From: an archaeon CG10_big_fil_rev_8_21_14_0_10_43_11 | GTDB lineage: Archaea; Nanobdellota; Nanobdellia; PEZQ01 | Length of the DNA stretch: 41,465 nt | Reading direction: 5' to 3' | NCBI GenBank assembly: GCA_002763265.1 | Contig: PEZQ01000001.1 | Span: 16,436 to 57,900, forward strand | In this document: piece by piece, positions 33,679 to 41,465 of the stretch | Layout of the letters: every line of letters begins with the position of its first letter | How positions within the stretch are numbered: position 1 is the first letter of the stretch | Program-made: the position numbers and the translations under genes | Notes under the pieces: model-generated | Seen by the model: only the letters and a program-made list of their open reading frames with translations | Told to the model about the DNA's origin: nothing | The model's database searches: none

Positions 33679-34137
33679 TTAGTAGTGGTGTTCTTGGCCG
33701 CTGCGCGTGTATGAGCATACTTCATTAGTGCTAAACCACAACTCACATTCTTTTTTCGCATCAGACTCGTTTGCGCTTGCATGAATAAGATTCTTTCCAA
33801 GCGGGCCGAGCGTGTGCGCGAAATCACCGCGAATGGTTCCTGGCTGTGCATCATTTGGGCGGGTTGGACCAACAAGTTTTCTCACAAAACTAATTGCGTC
33901 TTTGCCTTCCAAAACCATAGCAAGCACGGGTCCTTGCCTAATGTAGTGCATAAGTTCGCCAAAAAAGGGTTTTTCAACGTGTTCCTTGTAATGTTTTTGT
34001 GCAAATTCCGTGTCAACGTGCATGAGTTTTAATCCGATAATTTTGAGACCGCGCTGTTCAAAGCGTTTGATGATTTCACCAACAAGACCGCGCGCTACGC
34101 CGTCTGGTTTGATGAGTACCAGTGTTTTTTGAACCAT
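33679..34137 (-). CDS. ndk: Nucleoside diphosphate kinase
   Basis: A 152-residue NDK: TLVLIKPDGVARGLVGEII, VGPTRPNDAQPGTIRGDF, and NLIHASANESDAKKECELWF with the catalytic His in IHASAN-type NxxH-S-D. It balances NTP pools. A TATA-like box (CTCATAAAAACAG, about 34161-34173 minus) precedes it. It converges with aIF2 gamma, sharing a T-run (about 33670-33678). Confidence 0.96.
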   Translation of the reverse strand: MVQKTLVLIKPDGVARGLVGEIIKRFEQRGLKIIGLKLMHVDTEFAQKHYKEHVEKPFFGELMHYIRQGPVLAMVLEGKDAISFVRKLVGPTRPNDAQPGTIRGDFAHTLGPLGKNLIHASANESDAKKECELWFSTNEVCSYTRSGQEHHY

Positions 34138-34203
34138 AGTGACCTGCTACAGGTGCGAACTGTTTTTATGAGTTTTGCCAAAACCCTGAGTAAGAAGCGA
34201 ATA

Positions 34204-34240
34204 ATTTAAAAAGCAGTGATAATTATAACTCAGTTATAAT
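34204..34240 (+). promoter_or_regulatory. SUF operon promoter with palindromic operator
   Basis: A TATA box (ATTTAAAAA, 34204-34212) is followed by a perfect inverted repeat: ATTATAAC (34222-34229), spacer TCA, GTTATAAT (34233-34240). It covers the likely transcript start and reaches into the ATG (34239) of the regulator gene. A protein bound here would block initiation, so it is a good operator for autoregulation of the regulator and the suf genes. Confidence 0.7.
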
Positions 34241-34607
34241 GATAGCTCCTTGTGAATCAGTGTCAAAAAGTTTTTTGCCGGCAATTAAGGCAGCAACAGC
34301 TCTTGAACTTGTAAACACGCATCGCTTAAGCCAGATGCGCGCTGCAGACAATCTTGGCGTGACCCAGGCTCAAATAAGCAAGTACGTAGCAGGAAAATTT
34401 TCTGACGAGATAAAGGCGCTTGCCTCCTCAGAGCAGGTGCAAAACATTGGCAGAGAGCTTGCAAACCTGATTGCTAACAATGCTGGTGAAAAAAACATAA
34501 ACCAGGCAACGTGCGCGTTTTGTTCGTCATTTAACAATCATGATTCTTGCTATTTTATTCATCTCAAAGCAATTTCTGACGCAATAAAAGGAGGTGCAAC
34601 TCAATGA
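34239..34607 (+). CDS. HTH regulator of the SUF operon with Cys cluster
   Basis: A 122-residue COG2522-type regulator. The HTH is at about 28-54 (LSQMRAADNLGVTQAQISKYVAG). Cysteines C5, C92, C95 and C104 (ATCAFC then DSC) could bind a Fe-S cluster. First gene of the suf operon, with ATGA overlap to sufC and a palindrome over its start. The likely job is to sense Fe-S status and repress suf genes (inference; similar in role to bacterial SufR or IscR but not homologous as far as I can see). Confidence 0.8.
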   Translation: MIAPCESVSKSFLPAIKAATALELVNTHRLSQMRAADNLGVTQAQISKYVAGKFSDEIKALASSEQVQNIGRELANLIANNAGEKNINQATCAFCSSFNNHDSCYFIHLKAISDAIKGGATQ

Positions 34608-35338
34608 GTCTCCTTTTTGAAATCAAAAACCTTCATGTGAATGTTGGTTCAAAGCCTGTTTTGAGTGGTGTGAGTCTTACTATCAATAAAGGAGAATTTC
34701 ATACTATCATGGGTCCAAACGGCAGTGGCAAGTCAACGCTTGCAAAAACTATCATGGGACATCCTGATTACATAGTCGTATCTGGAGAGATTTTTTTCAA
34801 AGGAAAAAACATTCTTGACTTGTCAACTGATGAGCGCGCTCGTCTCGGCATATTTCTTGGATTCCAGCAACCTGTTGATGTTGATGGCGTTGTGTTTTCA
34901 AACTTACTGTTTCAAATCGCAAAAAAACGCGGCTATGACAAGAGCATTTTTGATTTTAGAAAAGAACTTAAAACAGACCTTTCAAAAGTTGGTTTTGAAT
35001 TAGACCTGCTTAACCGCGAAGTCAATAAAGGGTTGAGTGGCGGGGAGAAGAAACGCGCAGAAGTCTTGCAGTTACTCTCACAAAAACCATCATTCGTGAT
35101 TCTTGACGAGATAGACTCTGGTCTTGATGTTGACACCATGAGAAACCTTGCCTCAACAGTAAATGAACTGCGAAAAGAGCATTTGTCAGGCTTGGTTATT
35201 ACGCATTACAATCGATTGCTTTCGCACTTGAAAACAGATTTTGTCCACATTTTAAAAAACGGAAAAATCATAAAAAGCGGCGGTCCAGAAATTGCAAAAC
35301 AAATTGAAGAAGAGGGGTATGCAGGGATTTTAGCATGA
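34604..35338 (+). CDS. sufC: Fe-S assembly ATPase SufC
   Basis: A 244-residue ABC-type ATPase: Walker [11 protein letters not shown]-loop LGFQQPVD, signature [10 protein letters not shown], Walker [13 protein letters not shown], switch ITHYNRLL. It powers the SufBCD scaffold in the cytosol. It overlaps both neighbours by ATGA. Confidence 0.97.
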   Translation: MSLLFEIKNLHVNVGSKPVLSGVSLTINKGEFHTIMGPNGSGKSTLAKTIMGHPDYIVVSGEIFFKGKNILDLSTDERARLGIFLGFQQPVDVDGVVFSNLLFQIAKKRGYDKSIFDFRKELKTDLSKVGFELDLLNREVNKGLSGGEKKRAEVLQLLSQKPSFVILDEIDSGLDVDTMRNLASTVNELRKEHLSGLVITHYNRLLSHLKTDFVHILKNGKIIKSGGPEIAKQIEEEGYAGILA

Positions 35339-36747
35339 ACGAAAAAACGCTTGCTCTCAAGCATCTTAATGATGATTACAAAGAACGCTATGGTTTTAGT
35401 AAACCTGACGCGTCAGTTTTCAAAACTAAAAGAGGATTGAACCGTGCGGTTGTTAATACGATTTCTAAAACAAAACAAGAACCAGAATGGATGCGCGAGT
35501 TTAGATTAAACGCGCTTACTATTTTTAATGAAAAACCAATGCCAACATGGGGCGCTGATCTTTCAAACATCAATTTTGATGACATCACCTACTACTTGAA
35601 ACCCGGCAGTCTTGCGCACAACTGGAATGATGTGCCAAAAGAAATTAAAGACACGTTTGAGCGCCTTGGCGTTCCCGAGTCTGAGCGAAAATTCTTTGGT
35701 GGGGTTGGCGCACAGTACGACTCTGAAACCGTGTATCACAACCTGCGAGAAGATTTGAAAAAGAAAGGTGTGGTTTTTCTTGACACAGAAACAGGACTCA
35801 AAGAGTATCCTGAGCTTTTCAAAAAATATTTTGGAACGGTTATTCCTGCTGGTGACAATAAGTTTGCCGCACTCAACAGCGCAACGTGGAGTGGTGGCAC
35901 TTTTATTTACGTGCCAAAAGGTGTGAAAGTAGGTGTTCCTTTACAGGCATATTTTAGGATTAATGCTGACCGCATGGGCCAGTTTGAGCGAACCCTTATC
36001 ATTGCAGATGAGGGGGCAGAAGTTCACTATATTGAAGGCTGCACTGCGCCGGTGTATTCAAAAGATTCCTTGCATGCTGCAGTGGTTGAAATCATTGCTC
36101 TTAAAGGAAGCAAAGTTCGCTACACTACGGTGCAAAACTGGAGTGGCAATGTATACAATCTGGTAACAAAGCGCGCAGTAGCCCATGAGGACGCGGTTGT
36201 GGAGTGGATTGACGGTAATTTGGGAAGCAAAATCACTATGAAATATCCCAGTGTGTATTTGAAAGGAGAGCGCGCTCGTGGGGAAATATTGAGTGTTGCA
36301 TATGCCGGCAAGGGCCAGCACCAGGACGCGGGCGGAAAAGTAGTGCACCTTGCAAAAAACACGACAAGCAGGGTGGTAAGCAAGTCAATTAGCAATAAAG
36401 GCGGTCGCGCAAGTTATCGTGGCCTTGTGTATGTTGCGCCACACGCGGATAACGTATCTTGCAATGTGCAGTGCGACGCGCTCTTACTTGATGAAGCGTC
36501 ACGCTCAGACACGTATCCTACTATGAAAATCAATAATGATACTGCTACAATCACGCACGAAGCAAGTGTTGGAAATGTGGGAAAAGAACAATTATTCTAT
36601 ATTATGAGCCGGGGCTTTAGCGAGTCTGAAGCTATTGCGCTTATTGTGCTTGGCTTTATTAATGATTTTACAAAAGCACTGCCTATGGATTACGCGGTTG
36701 AACTCAAGCGCTTGATTGCCCATGAAATGGAGGGGAGTATTGGATGA
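35335..36747 (+). CDS. sufB: Fe-S assembly scaffold SufB
   Basis: A 470-residue scaffold protein. Typical stretches are [24 protein letters not shown]-type (about 165-190), [40 protein letters not shown], and [22 protein letters not shown] near the C terminus. It forms the SufBCD complex that builds Fe-S clusters. ATGA overlaps with sufC and sufD. Confidence 0.97.
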   Translation: MNEKTLALKHLNDDYKERYGFSKPDASVFKTKRGLNRAVVNTISKTKQEPEWMREFRLNALTIFNEKPMPTWGADLSNINFDDITYYLKPGSLAHNWNDVPKEIKDTFERLGVPESERKFFGGVGAQYDSETVYHNLREDLKKKGVVFLDTETGLKEYPELFKKYFGTVIPAGDNKFAALNSATWSGGTFIYVPKGVKVGVPLQAYFRINADRMGQFERTLIIADEGAEVHYIEGCTAPVYSKDSLHAAVVEIIALKGSKVRYTTVQNWSGNVYNLVTKRAVAHEDAVVEWIDGNLGSKITMKYPSVYLKGERARGEILSVAYAGKGQHQDAGGKVVHLAKNTTSRVVSKSISNKGGRASYRGLVYVAPHADNVSCNVQCDALLLDEASRSDTYPTMKINNDTATITHEASVGNVGKEQLFYIMSRGFSESEAIALIVLGFINDFTKALPMDYAVELKRLIAHEMEGSIG

Positions 36748-37271
36748 CACGAGAAATTTGTATTGATGAAGCAAAAGACGCTCATTTCACGTTTATTCAT
36801 GACACCATTGATTCAGACATTGTAATTCGACTTGCGCGAGAAGGCGCGCGCGTGTTTGTTGATGAAATTTTTTTCTCAGATGCATCGCTTACAAGCAATT
36901 TGAGAATTATTCATGACGCGCCGCGCACGTTTTCACGCGTGGATGCGCGCGGAGCAGTGAGAGCGGGCGTAAAAAATGTGGCAAACACAACAGTGGTTAT
37001 TCCAAAGCAGAGCGTTGAGTGCGACACGCACGTGTCACAGCGATTCTTGCTTCTTGATAAGACTGCAAAAGCCCAGGCATTTCCTGGCCTTGAAATCATT
37101 CCAAACCGCGTCAAAGCAGGACACGCTTCAAGTGTTGTGCCACTATCAAAAGATGCGCTGTTTTATCTTAACACGCGCGGATTATCACATGAACAGGCAA
37201 AGCACATGATTATTGAAGGATTTTTAAACATTCCAGAAACGTATAAAAAACAGGTACGTGTTGGTGTGTGA
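36744..37271 (+). CDS. sufD: Short SufD-like protein
   Basis: A 175-residue protein matching only the C-terminal beta-helix end of SufD/Suf[73 protein letters not shown]. SufD is usually over 350 residues, so about the first half is missing. No frameshift or upstream remnant is visible: its ATG overlaps the sufB stop. It keeps the His that in SufD takes part in cluster assembly (GHASS). A minimal SufD seems real. Confidence 0.85.
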   Translation: MTREICIDEAKDAHFTFIHDTIDSDIVIRLAREGARVFVDEIFFSDASLTSNLRIIHDAPRTFSRVDARGAVRAGVKNVANTTVVIPKQSVECDTHVSQRFLLLDKTAKAQAFPGLEIIPNRVKAGHASSVVPLSKDALFYLNTRGLSHEQAKHMIIEGFLNIPETYKKQVRVGV

Positions 37272-37295
37272 AACGTTTTGTGTGGTGGTTAGTCA

Positions 37296-38510
37296 ATGTT
37301 TAATCCAAAACGCGTGAAAAATGATTTTCCCATTTTTTCTAGAGTGATTAATAACCATGAGCTCGTGTATTTGGATAATGCAGCAACAACGCAAAAGCCG
37401 CAAAGCGTGATTGATGCAATAGCAGACTATTATGCATATCATAACGCGAACGTGCATCGTGGCGTGCACACATTAAGTGAGGAAGCAACAAATACCTATG
37501 ATGCTGCGCATGAAAACACCGCTTCATTTGTTCGTGCAAAAAACGCTAAAAACATTGTGTTTACCAAAAACGCAACAGAATCGCTTAATCTTGTTGCGTA
37601 CGCGTATGCACGAAACACTCTTAAAAAAGGCGCGCGCATCCTCACCACAATTATGGAACACCATTCAAACATAGTTCCTTGGCAGCAAGTTCCCCATGCG
37701 AGCGTTGATTACGCGCCAATCACGAATCAGGGAACACTTGATTTGGAGGCTTTTTCTGAGTTGTTATCAAAAAAACCGCACATTGTTGCGCTCACACACG
37801 CGTCAAATGTGCTTGGCACGATTAATCCGATTCGTGAACTGGTAAAAATGAGTCATGACGCGGGCGCGGTTGTTGTGGTTGATGGCGCGCAAGGAGCACC
37901 ACAAGTAAGCCTTGACATGCAAAAGATTGGTGCTGATGCGTACGCTTTTTCAGCGCACAAAATGCTTGGACCCATGGGTATGGGTGTGCTCTATGCAACA
38001 CCGGTATTGCTTGACTCAATGCCGCCATTCCTGTTTGGCGGGGATATGATATCATCAGTAACAACGAAAAAAAGCGAATGGAACGAGCTTCCCTGGAAGT
38101 TTGAAGCAGGAACGCCAAACGTTGCAGGTGCAGCAGGTCTAAGCGCGGCACTTGCATATCTGTCAAAGCTGGGTATGGGAAACGTTGAAAAACACGAAAA
38201 AAAGCTTGCATCATACGCGATTAAGGTGCTTGAAACCCATGAGCGCGTGACCACGTTTGGCCCAAAAAATATACGCGAACGTGGTGGCGTGGTAAGTTTT
38301 TCAGTTGCAAATGCGCACGCGCATGATGTTGCATCCTTGCTCAATGATTGGGGTGTTGCAATTCGAAGTGGCAACCACTGTGCTGAGCCACTTATTAGCG
38401 CTCTTGGCAAGGGCGCGCTTGCACGTGCAAGCATGTACGTGTATAACACAAAAGAAGATGTTGACATGCTTTTTTCTGCGCTTAAGAACGTGTTTGAGGT
38501 GTTTGTATGA
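37296..38510 (+). CDS. sufS: Cysteine desulfurase SufS
   Basis: A 404-residue PLP enzyme of the SufS/CsdA group: YLDNAATTQKPQSV, HRGVHTLSEEAT, TIMEHHSNIVPWQ, FSAHKMLGPMGMGVLY (Lys binding PLP), and RSGNHCAEPL with the catalytic Cys. It releases sulfur from cysteine for Fe-S assembly. It overlaps sufU by ATGA. Confidence 0.97.
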   Translation: MFNPKRVKNDFPIFSRVINNHELVYLDNAATTQKPQSVIDAIADYYAYHNANVHRGVHTLSEEATNTYDAAHENTASFVRAKNAKNIVFTKNATESLNLVAYAYARNTLKKGARILTTIMEHHSNIVPWQQVPHASVDYAPITNQGTLDLEAFSELLSKKPHIVALTHASNVLGTINPIRELVKMSHDAGAVVVVDGAQGAPQVSLDMQKIGADAYAFSAHKMLGPMGMGVLYATPVLLDSMPPFLFGGDMISSVTTKKSEWNELPWKFEAGTPNVAGAAGLSAALAYLSKLGMGNVEKHEKKLASYAIKVLETHERVTTFGPKNIRERGGVVSFSVANAHAHDVASLLNDWGVAIRSGNHCAEPLISALGKGALARASMYVYNTKEDVDMLFSALKNVFEVFV

Positions 38511-38881
38511 ACTCACATGACATGTATCAGGAGCACGTGCTTGACCATTTTGCGCATCCAAGAAACAAGGAGCATGTAAAAAATGCAAACGCGCTCGCGT
38601 CAAATGTGAACCCGCTGTGCGGCGACACAATTGGCATTGAAATACGCGTTAAAGAGGGTGTTATCAAAACAATTGGCTTTACTGGCACGGGCTGCGCGAT
38701 TAGTCAGGCGTCAGCTTCAATCATTACTGAATTTGTGAAAGGAAAAAAAATAAGTGCAGTAAAGCGTATGACTTCTGATGATGTGTTTGATGTGATTGGC
38801 GTGCCCGTTACTAATGCGCGAAAAAAGTGCGCGCTACTTGCGTTTCAAACCATTCGAAAAGCCCTTGAAGGCGTTGTTTAA
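38507..38881 (+). CDS. sufU: SufU/IscU-type scaffold or sulfur carrier
   Basis: A 124-residue protein with three cysteines: NPLCGD (C38, D40), TGCAISQASASI (C63) and ARKKCALLAF (C108). It accepts sulfur from SufS. The ASAS motif is SufU-like; the length is closer to IscU. It is the last gene of the suf operon and converges with nrdB (4-base overlap). Confidence 0.93.
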   Translation: MNSHDMYQEHVLDHFAHPRNKEHVKNANALASNVNPLCGDTIGIEIRVKEGVIKTIGFTGTGCAISQASASIITEFVKGKKISAVKRMTSDDVFDVIGVPVTNARKKCALLAFQTIRKALEGVV

Positions 38882-39873
38882 TTCCAGTCAAGCGAGCCTG
38901 CTCCCCTGTATTCAGTTACGCGCGTTTCAAAAAAGTTTTTTTCTTTACTTAAGTCAGTTGCTTCACTCATCCAGGGCAACGGGTTTTTGCGGTTGTACTC
39001 TTTTGGCAGTCCAATGCGTTCAAGCCTGCGGTCTGCAATGTATTCAACATATTCAGAAAATTGGTGTGAACTAATGCCAATAATCCCCTTTGGGCACGCA
39101 TCTTTTGCATAGTGTTTTTCAAGCTCAACTGCTTTTTTGATGAGTTCAGTAATTTCTGCGCGAAACTCGGGCGTCCAGATGCTTGGATTTTCTGCGCGAA
39201 TCGTGTTAATCAGGTCGCAGCCAAACGCGAGGTGAATGCTTTCGTCTCGCATGATAAACTCGAATTGTTCGCCAATGCCTACCATTTTGTTTTGGCGTTT
39301 GAGTGCAAGCATCATAGCAAAGCCTGCATAAAAGAAAATGCCTTCCATAATGACGTAATAGCCAATGAGGTCGCGCACAAATCGTTGAACATTCTCATCA
39401 CCCGTTGTTTCAAAGGTGGGGTCAAAAATGGTTTTAGTAATGTCAACAACATAGTCATCTTTTGCTTTAATTGAAGGAATCTTTTCATACATGGTGTAAA
39501 TCTCTTCAGGGTTGAGTCCAAGCGTGTCACAACAGTAAATAAATGTGTCAGTATGAATTGCTTCTTCAAATGCTTGGCGAAGCAGGTATTGTCTGCATTC
39601 AGGGTTGGTGACGTGCCGGTAAATGGCAAGTACAATGTTGTTTGCAGTAAGAGATTCTGCTGTTGAGAAAAATCCGAGGTTCCAGAGAATCATTTTTCGT
39701 TCTTCATCACTAAAGAAATCGTGAGATTTCCATTGTTCTACATCTTTTTGCATGGATACTTCTTCGGGTGTCCAGTTGTTTGAAACACCATTCTTGTAGT
39801 GTTCTCGTGCCCAGGGATATTTCATGGGCAGTATCTTATTTGGGTCTGTTTTTGAGTCATTAATAATTGCCAT
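38878..39873 (-). CDS. nrdB: Ribonucleotide reductase small subunit, class Ic-like
   Basis: A 331-residue R2 protein with all metal ligands: E73, E104, H107, E177, E211, H214 (spacings equal to E. coli D84, E115, H118, E204, E238, H241). The first ligand is Glu instead of Asp, and the radical Tyr122 position is Phe111 (EEAIHTDTF). Both changes are the marks of class Ic enzymes, which use a Mn/Fe cofactor in place of a tyrosyl radical. It follows nrdA by 27 bases in one operon. Confidence 0.95.
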   Translation of the reverse strand: MAIINDSKTDPNKILPMKYPWAREHYKNGVSNNWTPEEVSMQKDVEQWKSHDFFSDEERKMILWNLGFFSTAESLTANNIVLAIYRHVTNPECRQYLLRQAFEEAIHTDTFIYCCDTLGLNPEEIYTMYEKIPSIKAKDDYVVDITKTIFDPTFETTGDENVQRFVRDLIGYYVIMEGIFFYAGFAMMLALKRQNKMVGIGEQFEFIMRDESIHLAFGCDLINTIRAENPSIWTPEFRAEITELIKKAVELEKHYAKDACPKGIIGISSHQFSEYVEYIADRRLERIGLPKEYNRKNPLPWMSEATDLSKEKNFFETRVTEYRGAGSLDWN

Positions 39874-39900
39874 TGTGTTTAATTCACCTTTTGTTTGTTT

Positions 39901-41465
39901 TTATTGGCACGCTTCACAATCAGGGTCTTCAATTTTGCAAAGTTTTTGCTCTCCGCCCACTGCTGCAGCAAGGGGTTCTTGTGCAATTTCTTTGTATTCG
40001 CGTTTTTGGGTAAACCCGTATTTAGTGTCAAGCGTAGATTTCTCAATTTGTGTTGCGCCAAGCGTGCGTAAATAGTAGGTTGTTTTTAGTCCAGTGTGCC
40101 ATGCCTGGAAATAGATTTCTTCAAGTTTTTTGCCGCTTGTTCCTTCCATGAAAATGTTGTGTGACTGACTTTGGTCAATCCATTTTGCGCGAGCAGCAGT
40201 AAGTTCAACTTGCCAGCTTGGGTCTATTTCAAAGCTTTCAAGGTATTTTTGTTTTATTTTTTCAGGAATGCCTGCAATGCGCGAGAGCCTGCCGTCAGCG
40301 TATTTGAGTTTTTCAAGCATTTCTTTATTCCACAAACCCTGTGCTTTGAGGTCGCGCACAAGATGTTTGTTTACAATCGTGAACTCACCGCTAATGTTTG
40401 ATTTCACATAAATGTTTTTGTAGATTGGTTCAAGACTGGGATACACGCTTGTGATGTTTGCCACGTTTGATGTTGGCGCGATTGCCATAGTATTCGAGTT
40501 TCGCATGCCATAGTCCTTAACATGTTTTCTAACCGGTGTCCAGTCGAGTTTGCTTGTTCGTGAAACATTAATGGGCATGCCGCGTTCTTTTTCCAAAAGC
40601 TCAATGGTGTCAAGAGGAAACAGGTTTTTGTCCCATTTTGAACCGTTATAGGATTTGTAAGCGCCGCGTTCTTTTGCAAGCTTGCTTGAAGAAAGAATAG
40701 CCGAGTAGGAGATGACTTCCATCCATTCATCAGCAAGTTCTCGTGCTTGTGTATCAGCAAAGCTCACACCCATAGTAAAAAGCGCGTCTTGAAAGCCCAT
40801 AATACCCATGCCAATCGGGCGGTGTCGCATGTTTGAATTTTTAGCTTCTATTGTTGGATAGTAGTTGAGGTCAATCACGTTGTCAAGCATGCGTATCGCG
40901 CTTTGCACGGTTTGCGCGATTTTTTCCTTGTCAAGACCTCCTTGTTTTGTCACGTGTTTGTACAGATTGATTGAGCCAAGATTGCACACCGCAATTTCAT
41001 CTTCGCTTGTGTTAAGCGTGATTTCTGTGCACAGGTTTGAACCATGAATCACACCGGCATGGTCTTGGGGTGAGCGAATATTACACGGGTCTTTGAACGT
41101 AATCCAGGGGTGTCCTGTTTCAAAGAGGCGGGTGAGCATTTTTCTCCATAAGTCTTTTGCCTGAAGCGTTTTGAATTTTCGAATACCACCTTCACGTGCT
41201 TTTTTCTCGTAGGCAACGTAGCGTTTTTCAAAATCAGCACCATACGTGTGATGCAAGTCGGGGACTTCATCAGATGAGAAAAGCGTCCATTTTTCGTCTT
41301 CAAGCACGCGTTTCATAAACAAGTCAGGAACCCATGCTGCGGTATTCATGTCATGTGTTCGTCTTCGCTCATCACCCGTGTTTCGTCGAAGGTCAATAAA
41401 ATCTTCAAAATCGTAATGCCATGTTTCAAGATACGCGCACGTTGCACCTCTTCGTTTCCCGCTTC
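39901..41465 (-). CDS. nrdA: Ribonucleotide reductase large subunit, partial
   Basis: The C-terminal about 520 residues of a class I R1 protein; the N-terminal part lies beyond the window. The frame is open to the edge (CAYLETWHYDFEDFIDLRRN precedes MNTAAW). Visible catalytic parts are SNLCTEI (thiyl Cys439 and Glu441 equivalents), AVCNLGSINL (Cys462 equivalent), KTTYYLRTLG (Tyr730/731 pair) and the C-terminal CEACQ, which is reduced by glutaredoxin or thioredoxin. It is the first visible gene of the nrdAB operon. Confidence 0.96.
   Translation of the reverse strand, partial: SGKRRGATCAYLETWHYDFEDFIDLRRNTGDERRRTHDMNTAAWVPDLFMKRVLEDEKWTLFSSDEVPDLHHTYGADFEKRYVAYEKKAREGGIRKFKTLQAKDLWRKMLTRLFETGHPWITFKDPCNIRSPQDHAGVIHGSNLCTEITLNTSEDEIAVCNLGSINLYKHVTKQGGLDKEKIAQTVQSAIRMLDNVIDLNYYPTIEAKNSNMRHRPIGMGIMGFQDALFTMGVSFADTQARELADEWMEVISYSAILSSSKLAKERGAYKSYNGSKWDKNLFPLDTIELLEKERGMPINVSRTSKLDWTPVRKHVKDYGMRNSNTMAIAPTSNVANITSVYPSLEPIYKNIYVKSNISGEFTIVNKHLVRDLKAQGLWNKEMLEKLKYADGRLSRIAGIPEKIKQKYLESFEIDPSWQVELTAARAKWIDQSQSHNIFMEGTSGKKLEEIYFQAWHTGLKTTYYLRTLGATQIEKSTLDTKYGFTQKREYKEIAQEPLAAAVGGEQKLCKIEDPDCEACQ

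Overview
The window is a stretch of archaeal chromosome. It carries archaeal/eukaryotic-type information genes: ribosomal proteins S3Ae, S6e, S15, S24e and S27Ae, Rpo7 (RpoE1), Spt4, aIF2 gamma, aIF5B, and Kae1 with a separate Bud32. It has no bacterial-type promoters. Most genes or operons have an archaeal TATA box about 25-30 bases before the start codon, and many starts look leaderless. Gene density is high, operons are short, and the small membrane-anchored winged-helix and zinc-finger proteins resemble DPANN archaea (Woesearchaeota-like). That placement is inference; no 16S gene is present.

Layout. 1-5.1 kb: a small LRR protein, a hypothetical gene, a candidate C/D-box guide RNA, a NOP2/Sun RNA methyltransferase with its PUA-like partner, a MinD-type ATPase, a membrane acyltransferase, tRNA-Val(UAC) and a membrane coiled-coil winged-helix protein. 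5.1-8.85 kb: a degenerate KaiC/RecA-like protein, glutaredoxin, thioredoxin reductase and a dCache-DUF835-winged-helix transmembrane regulator. 8.96-20.4 kb: the most distinctive part, a copper and thiol-redox island of exported, lipid-anchored or membrane proteins. It contains two proteins ending in MVGGC, a triple thioredoxin, CcdA, a zinc-finger/HIHP fusion, a PepSY-like protein, two CuA cupredoxins (one with an in-frame stop), a His/Met-rich secreted protein, a membrane winged-helix regulator with extracytoplasmic Cys/His, DUF411, two Cys/His membrane proteins, a CC micro-protein and a CopA Cu(I) ATPase. 20.4-26.98 kb: tRNA-Gly(GCC), S3Ae, an AT-rich patch with small exported peptides, a Cas4/RecB-like nuclease, a TrpF-like TIM barrel, S15, Bud32, Kae1, S27Ae and S6e. 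27.1-34.1 kb: a sulfatase-like enzyme, aIF5B, a hypothetical gene, a PIN protein, Rpo7-Spt4-S24e, aIF2 gamma and NDK. 34.2-38.9 kb: a complete SUF operon (Cys-containing HTH regulator, SufC, SufB, short SufD, SufS, SufU). 38.9 kb to the end: ribonucleotide reductase NrdB and NrdA (NrdA runs off the window), with NrdB residues typical of class Ic (Mn/Fe) enzymes.

How it may work together (inference). Thioredoxin reductase and glutaredoxin would supply cytosolic reducing power. CcdA would pass electrons across the membrane to the triple thioredoxin, which could keep the thiols of CuA cupredoxins and copper carriers reduced. DUF411, the HCPLC and CCAHH membrane proteins, the His/Met-rich protein and CopA would carry or export copper. 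Two divergent promoter regions in this part share the same tandem 11-bp operator. In both, the operator sits directly in front of the TATA box of a membrane-bound winged-helix regulator and faces a redox or copper gene on the other side. This suggests one regulon controlled by transmembrane one-component sensors.

There is no CRISPR array, transposase or rRNA. No stretch over 300 bases lacks a gene; the longest gap is about 265 bases (4965-5230) and holds promoters, palindromes and a possible small RNA.
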